Under the pieces are notes generated by a model that saw only the letters and a list, made by a program, of their open reading frames with translations, made no database searches and had not been told where the DNA came from. A program made the position numbers and the translations under genes. 35,342 nt of DNA from GCA-002727735 sp036159515 (lineage in GTDB: Bacteria > Bacteroidota > Bacteroidia > Flavobacteriales_D > Parvicellaceae), in the NCBI GenBank assembly GCA_036159515.1, contig JAYYEV010000032.1, positions 1 to 35,342 on the forward strand, in the 5' to 3' direction. The number at the start of each line of letters is the position of its first letter. Position 1 is the first letter of the stretch. Positions 32,989-35,342 of the stretch are shown in pieces.

Positions 32989-34671
32989 TTATTTTTGACG
33001 ATAAGCGTCTCTTAACTTTTTAAGTTCTTCTCGCCAATTGTCAATTTGTTTTTTGTTTTGGTCAATTTGCTGTTGAAATTGATCCAACATACTACTTCCT
33101 TTACTAGCTGAGAAAAAGTTGAGGTTGTTCTCTAGTTGAGAAGTTTCTTTTAACGTTTTATCAATTAATTTACTGATACGACTTTTCTCTTGCATAAAAG
33201 CTTTATCAGGATCTGAAGAATTGTGAAGTAAAGAAGATTTAATCGCTTTTTGAATTTGGTGACGTTGCTCGTCAGAGAATTTGTTTTTCTCCATGGTGTT
33301 TTTAACAGCGGTTTCAAAGTTTTTCATAATAGATGAAGTATCTTTTTTGGGGACACCACCTATTTTTTGGAATGCATTGATAAACGAGGTAAGCCCCTCA
33401 AAATTCACCTCTTTTTTGTCATTAAATGTCTTAATGAGTTCATTTTTAAGAGTTAAATTCTTTTTCTCCTCTTCGAATAGCGCATTTTTAGCTGCATTTT
33501 TTTGATCAAAAAAAGCATCACATTGTTGTCTGAATTTTTTCCATAATTTTTGCTCTGCGAATCGACCGGCATGACCAATCTTTTTCCATTCAACTTGCAA
33601 TTGCTTAATGAGTTGCGGATTGTTGTTCTCTGCGATATTTTCTACAAACCCTTTGGCTTTATCAATGATAGCTTGCTTGGCATCTGCATTGGCTTTCCAC
33701 TTTTTCTTCTCTGTATTTAAAAATGAATTGCGCTTCTCAAAGAAGACATCAAAATGGGAACGAAACTCATTCCAGACGTCATCGCTGATGTTCTTAGCTA
33801 CAGGGCCAGCTTTTTTCCATTCTTCTTGTAGATTTTTAAATTGTTGTGTTTTGGATTCCCACGATTTGGCATCTGTGGGTAGAATAGTTCCTAATTCTTT
33901 GGCCTTTTCAATCAGTACTTTCTTTTTTTCTAAGTTTTCTTTAAGGTTGGATTTGAGTTGTACGTAGTAATCATTAATCCTATGCTGAATGGTATGTACT
34001 TCTTCCCAGTATTCTTTTTTAATGTTTTCCCAATGTTCTTTAAAAGTAGGGCCAATTTCTTCCCATTTGTTTTGCAACACGTTCAACTCAATACGTAGTT
34101 TGCCAATATCTTTAAGGCTGCTTAGTGCCTTTAACTCATGAATTACTTGATTTTTTAGGGAATAATTACGTTTAAGGTCATTTTCTTTTAACTCTTTGTA
34201 GATATTAAAGTGGTAATTAAAAGCTTCATTAAGTCGGCTGTATTCTTTTTGAATTTTCTGTTGAAATTTTTCGGGAATGTCACCAATATTTTTCCATTTT
34301 TCACGAATTCCTTTAATGCCATTAGCCAGTTCTGCTAATTTTTCTTTGTCGTTAATGAGTGACTCAAAATCTTTTAGTAGGGTTTCTTTTAATTTTAGGT
34401 TCGTTTTTTCTTCTTTTTCCTTTTCAGCGGCTTTTCTAGATTCATTTTTTTCAAAAGATGCTATGGCTTTTAGAATGGCAACATTCAACTCACCCTCAGA
34501 TGGATGGACTGCCTCTTCTTTTTCATCAAGCTTTTCGTAGGCATCTACTTCCTGATCATACACGGCTTTAAAAATGCCAATTTGATGTTGTGCTTCTTTA
34601 ATAGCAAGGTCATTTTCTGCTCCAATGAAATTTTGGATATTTTTCAGTAAATCTGCTTTATTGACTTCCAT
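32989..34671 (-). CDS. DUF349 repeat protein, coiled coil
   Basis: A 560-residue, Lys/Glu-rich, almost wholly helical cytoplasmic protein with no signal peptide. It carries about five DUF349 units, each with a short helix containing 'W+xiG' and a long helix: REKWKNIGDIPEKF, QNKWEEIGPTFKEHW, QEEWKKAGPVAKN, QVEWKKIGHAGRF and a degenerate INAFQKIGGVPKKD. Residues 75-105 and the C-terminal ~60 residues look like coiled coil. The function of DUF349 is not settled. It has its own promoter candidate and likely leads the DUF819-acyltransferase operon. Confidence 0.9.
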   Translation of the reverse strand: MEVNKADLLKNIQNFIGAENDLAIKEAQHQIGIFKAVYDQEVDAYEKLDEKEEAVHPSEGELNVAILKAIASFEKNESRKAAEKEKEEKTNLKLKETLLKDFESLINDKEKLAELANGIKGIREKWKNIGDIPEKFQQKIQKEYSRLNEAFNYHFNIYKELKENDLKRNYSLKNQVIHELKALSSLKDIGKLRIELNVLQNKWEEIGPTFKEHWENIKKEYWEEVHTIQHRINDYYVQLKSNLKENLEKKKVLIEKAKELGTILPTDAKSWESKTQQFKNLQEEWKKAGPVAKNISDDVWNEFRSHFDVFFEKRNSFLNTEKKKWKANADAKQAIIDKAKGFVENIAENNNPQLIKQLQVEWKKIGHAGRFAEQKLWKKFRQQCDAFFDQKNAAKNALFEEEKKNLTLKNELIKTFNDKKEVNFEGLTSFINAFQKIGGVPKKDTSSIMKNFETAVKNTMEKNKFSDEQRHQIQKAIKSSLLHNSSDPDKAFMQEKSRISKLIDKTLKETSQLENNLNFFSASKGSSMLDQFQQQIDQNKKQIDNWREELKKLRDAYRQK

Positions 34672-34688
34672 CCCTTAAAATTTGGGCT

Positions 34689-34721
34689 CAAATGTAGAAA
34701 AATTCCCATATAACACCCAAA
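34689..34721 (-). promoter_or_regulatory. Promoter for the DUF349 operon (-33 TTTG, -7 TACATTTG)
   Basis: On the minus strand, TTTG at 34718-34721 is followed by 21 bases and then TACATTTG at 34689-34696. Both boxes and the spacing fit the Bacteroidota housekeeping consensus (TTTG, about 17-23 bases, TAnnTTTG). This is the only candidate in the window with both elements. It lies 17 bases before the ATG at 34671. Confidence 0.65.
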
Positions 34722-34730
34722 TAAGCAGTT

Positions 34731-35342
34731 TTAATTTCCTTCAAATTGCTTTAGGGAGCGATAATCAATTTTATTCATTTTTAGTTTCTTTCTAACTCTA
34801 TAGAAATTGGTTTCAATGGTTCGTTTAGATACATTCATGGAATCTGCTAATTCGTCAGGATCTAATCTTAGGTAATCAATAAAGGCATATTTTTTTTCAT
34901 GTTCTGTGAGAAAAAAGTAATTATCTATAGTTCGAATAATTTGCCTGTATTTGAACTGAAATTTCGCTTTTATAAAATTCCAGTTAACCGAAAAATAGTC
35001 CATCTCTTCTTGGGTAATGTGTTGTACTTTTTTAATAAGTATTTTCTTTTCTTTTTTGTATCGATACTGCCAATTAATGTAGGTAAATAGAATAAGAGTA
35101 AGGATTAACCCTATGTTCAAATAAAGAAATAGGGTTAATGAATTAGCACTCTGAGCTAATAAATTGGTAAAATGGATATTATACATGTTGAGGAAGGAAA
35201 TAGTAGATACCACAGCAATAATCATGGAAGTCCATATCCACACACCCAACGTTCTAAATATGATATTCGCTATAAACGGAATACAAATAAGCCAAGGTAA
35301 TACCGGCGAAGCTATTCCTCCACTAAAAAGAACCAATCCAAC
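34731..35342 (-). CDS. Membrane-anchored HTH (LuxR-type) regulator, 5' partial
   Basis: The frame enters from the right window edge, reading VGLVLFSGGIASP from 35342; the N-terminus is missing. Four hydrophobic segments are visible, the first two close together (LPWLICIPFIANIIFR, VWIWTSMIIAVV), and resemble the integral membrane sensor modules of Bacteroidota histidine kinases. A cytoplasmic linker (YKKEKKILIKK) leads to a C-terminal helix-turn-helix: LDPDELADSMNVSKRTIETNFYRVRKKL, a LuxR-type recognition region. No kinase domain is seen. It is probably a one-component, membrane-bound transcription factor. Its target and signal are unknown. Confidence 0.8.
   Translation of the reverse strand, partial: VGLVLFSGGIASPVLPWLICIPFIANIIFRTLGVWIWTSMIIAVVSTISFLNMYNIHFTNLLAQSANSLTLFLYLNIGLILTLILFTYINWQYRYKKEKKILIKKVQHITQEEMDYFSVNWNFIKAKFQFKYRQIIRTIDNYFFLTEHEKKYAFIDYLRLDPDELADSMNVSKRTIETNFYRVRKKLKMNKIDYRSLKQFEGN

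Noticed and set aside
33608..33967. Plus-strand Phe/Ser-rich open frames opposite the DUF349 gene
   Set aside because: They are the complement of Lys/Glu-rich codons in the coiled-coil gene, a usual shadow effect.
1..35342. tRNA, rRNA, CRISPR arrays, insertion sequences, phage genes
   Set aside because: Nothing resembling these was seen while reading; almost every base is in or next to a recognised gene.

Overview
The window is a compact, AT-rich chromosomal segment from a member of the Bacteroidota, most likely a marine or aquatic Flavobacteriales-type organism. This rests on gene content: the GWxTD-domain lipoprotein, the HsdR_N gene divergent from holA, LuxE-like acyl transferase, DUF349 and DUF819 proteins, a TonB receptor with a carboxypeptidase-regulatory-like N-terminus, and S8 proteases with adhesin-like repeats. 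Several leaders also carry the Bacteroidota -7 promoter element TAnnTTTG. No rRNA, tRNA, CRISPR array, insertion sequence or prophage was seen. No stretch longer than about 150 bases lacks a gene.

Layout, left to right. 1-2933 (-): a stand-alone HsdR_N nuclease-like gene followed by a large secreted subtilase with Cys-paired repeats, cut by the left window edge. 2950-3954 (+): holA. 3955-6220 (-): a second subtilase overlapping a small secreted, possibly outer-membrane protein. 6249-7259 (+): threonine aldolase. 7245-8249 (-): an extended SDR. 8366-9646 (+): tyrS. 9639-10616 (-): LuxE-like acyl transferase. 10646-13233 (+): lipoprotein, GWxTD protein and rlmB. 13226-16255 (-): crotonase, aroB and aroA. 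16391-19151 (+): a beta-barrel protein with TSP3-like repeats and two SPOR-like domains, then a small lipoprotein. 19208-20572 (+): cystathionine beta-synthase. 20618-24511 (-): pyrG followed by paaI-, pcaF/paaJ- and paaY-like genes. 24581-29060 (-): a DPP-IV-like peptidase followed by a TonB-dependent receptor. 29146-31131 (+): a lycopene cyclase fused to a Brp/Blh beta-carotene dioxygenase. 31117-34671 (-): DUF349 protein, DUF819 membrane protein and a PlsC-type acyltransferase. 34731-35342 (-): a membrane-anchored HTH regulator cut by the right edge.

The most striking element is the CrtY-Blh fusion. One polypeptide appears able to convert lycopene to beta-carotene and then cleave it to retinal, which implies a rhodopsin encoded elsewhere in the genome. 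Its reading frame runs upstream of the first ATG through the dinucleotide-binding motif but contains no ATG, GTG or TTG there; an ATT start is the best guess. Other points are the barrel/TSP3/double-SPOR architecture, the coupling of pyrG to phenylacetate-type genes, a crotonase lacking one catalytic Glu, and convergent genes that abut or overlap at their 3' ends almost everywhere.
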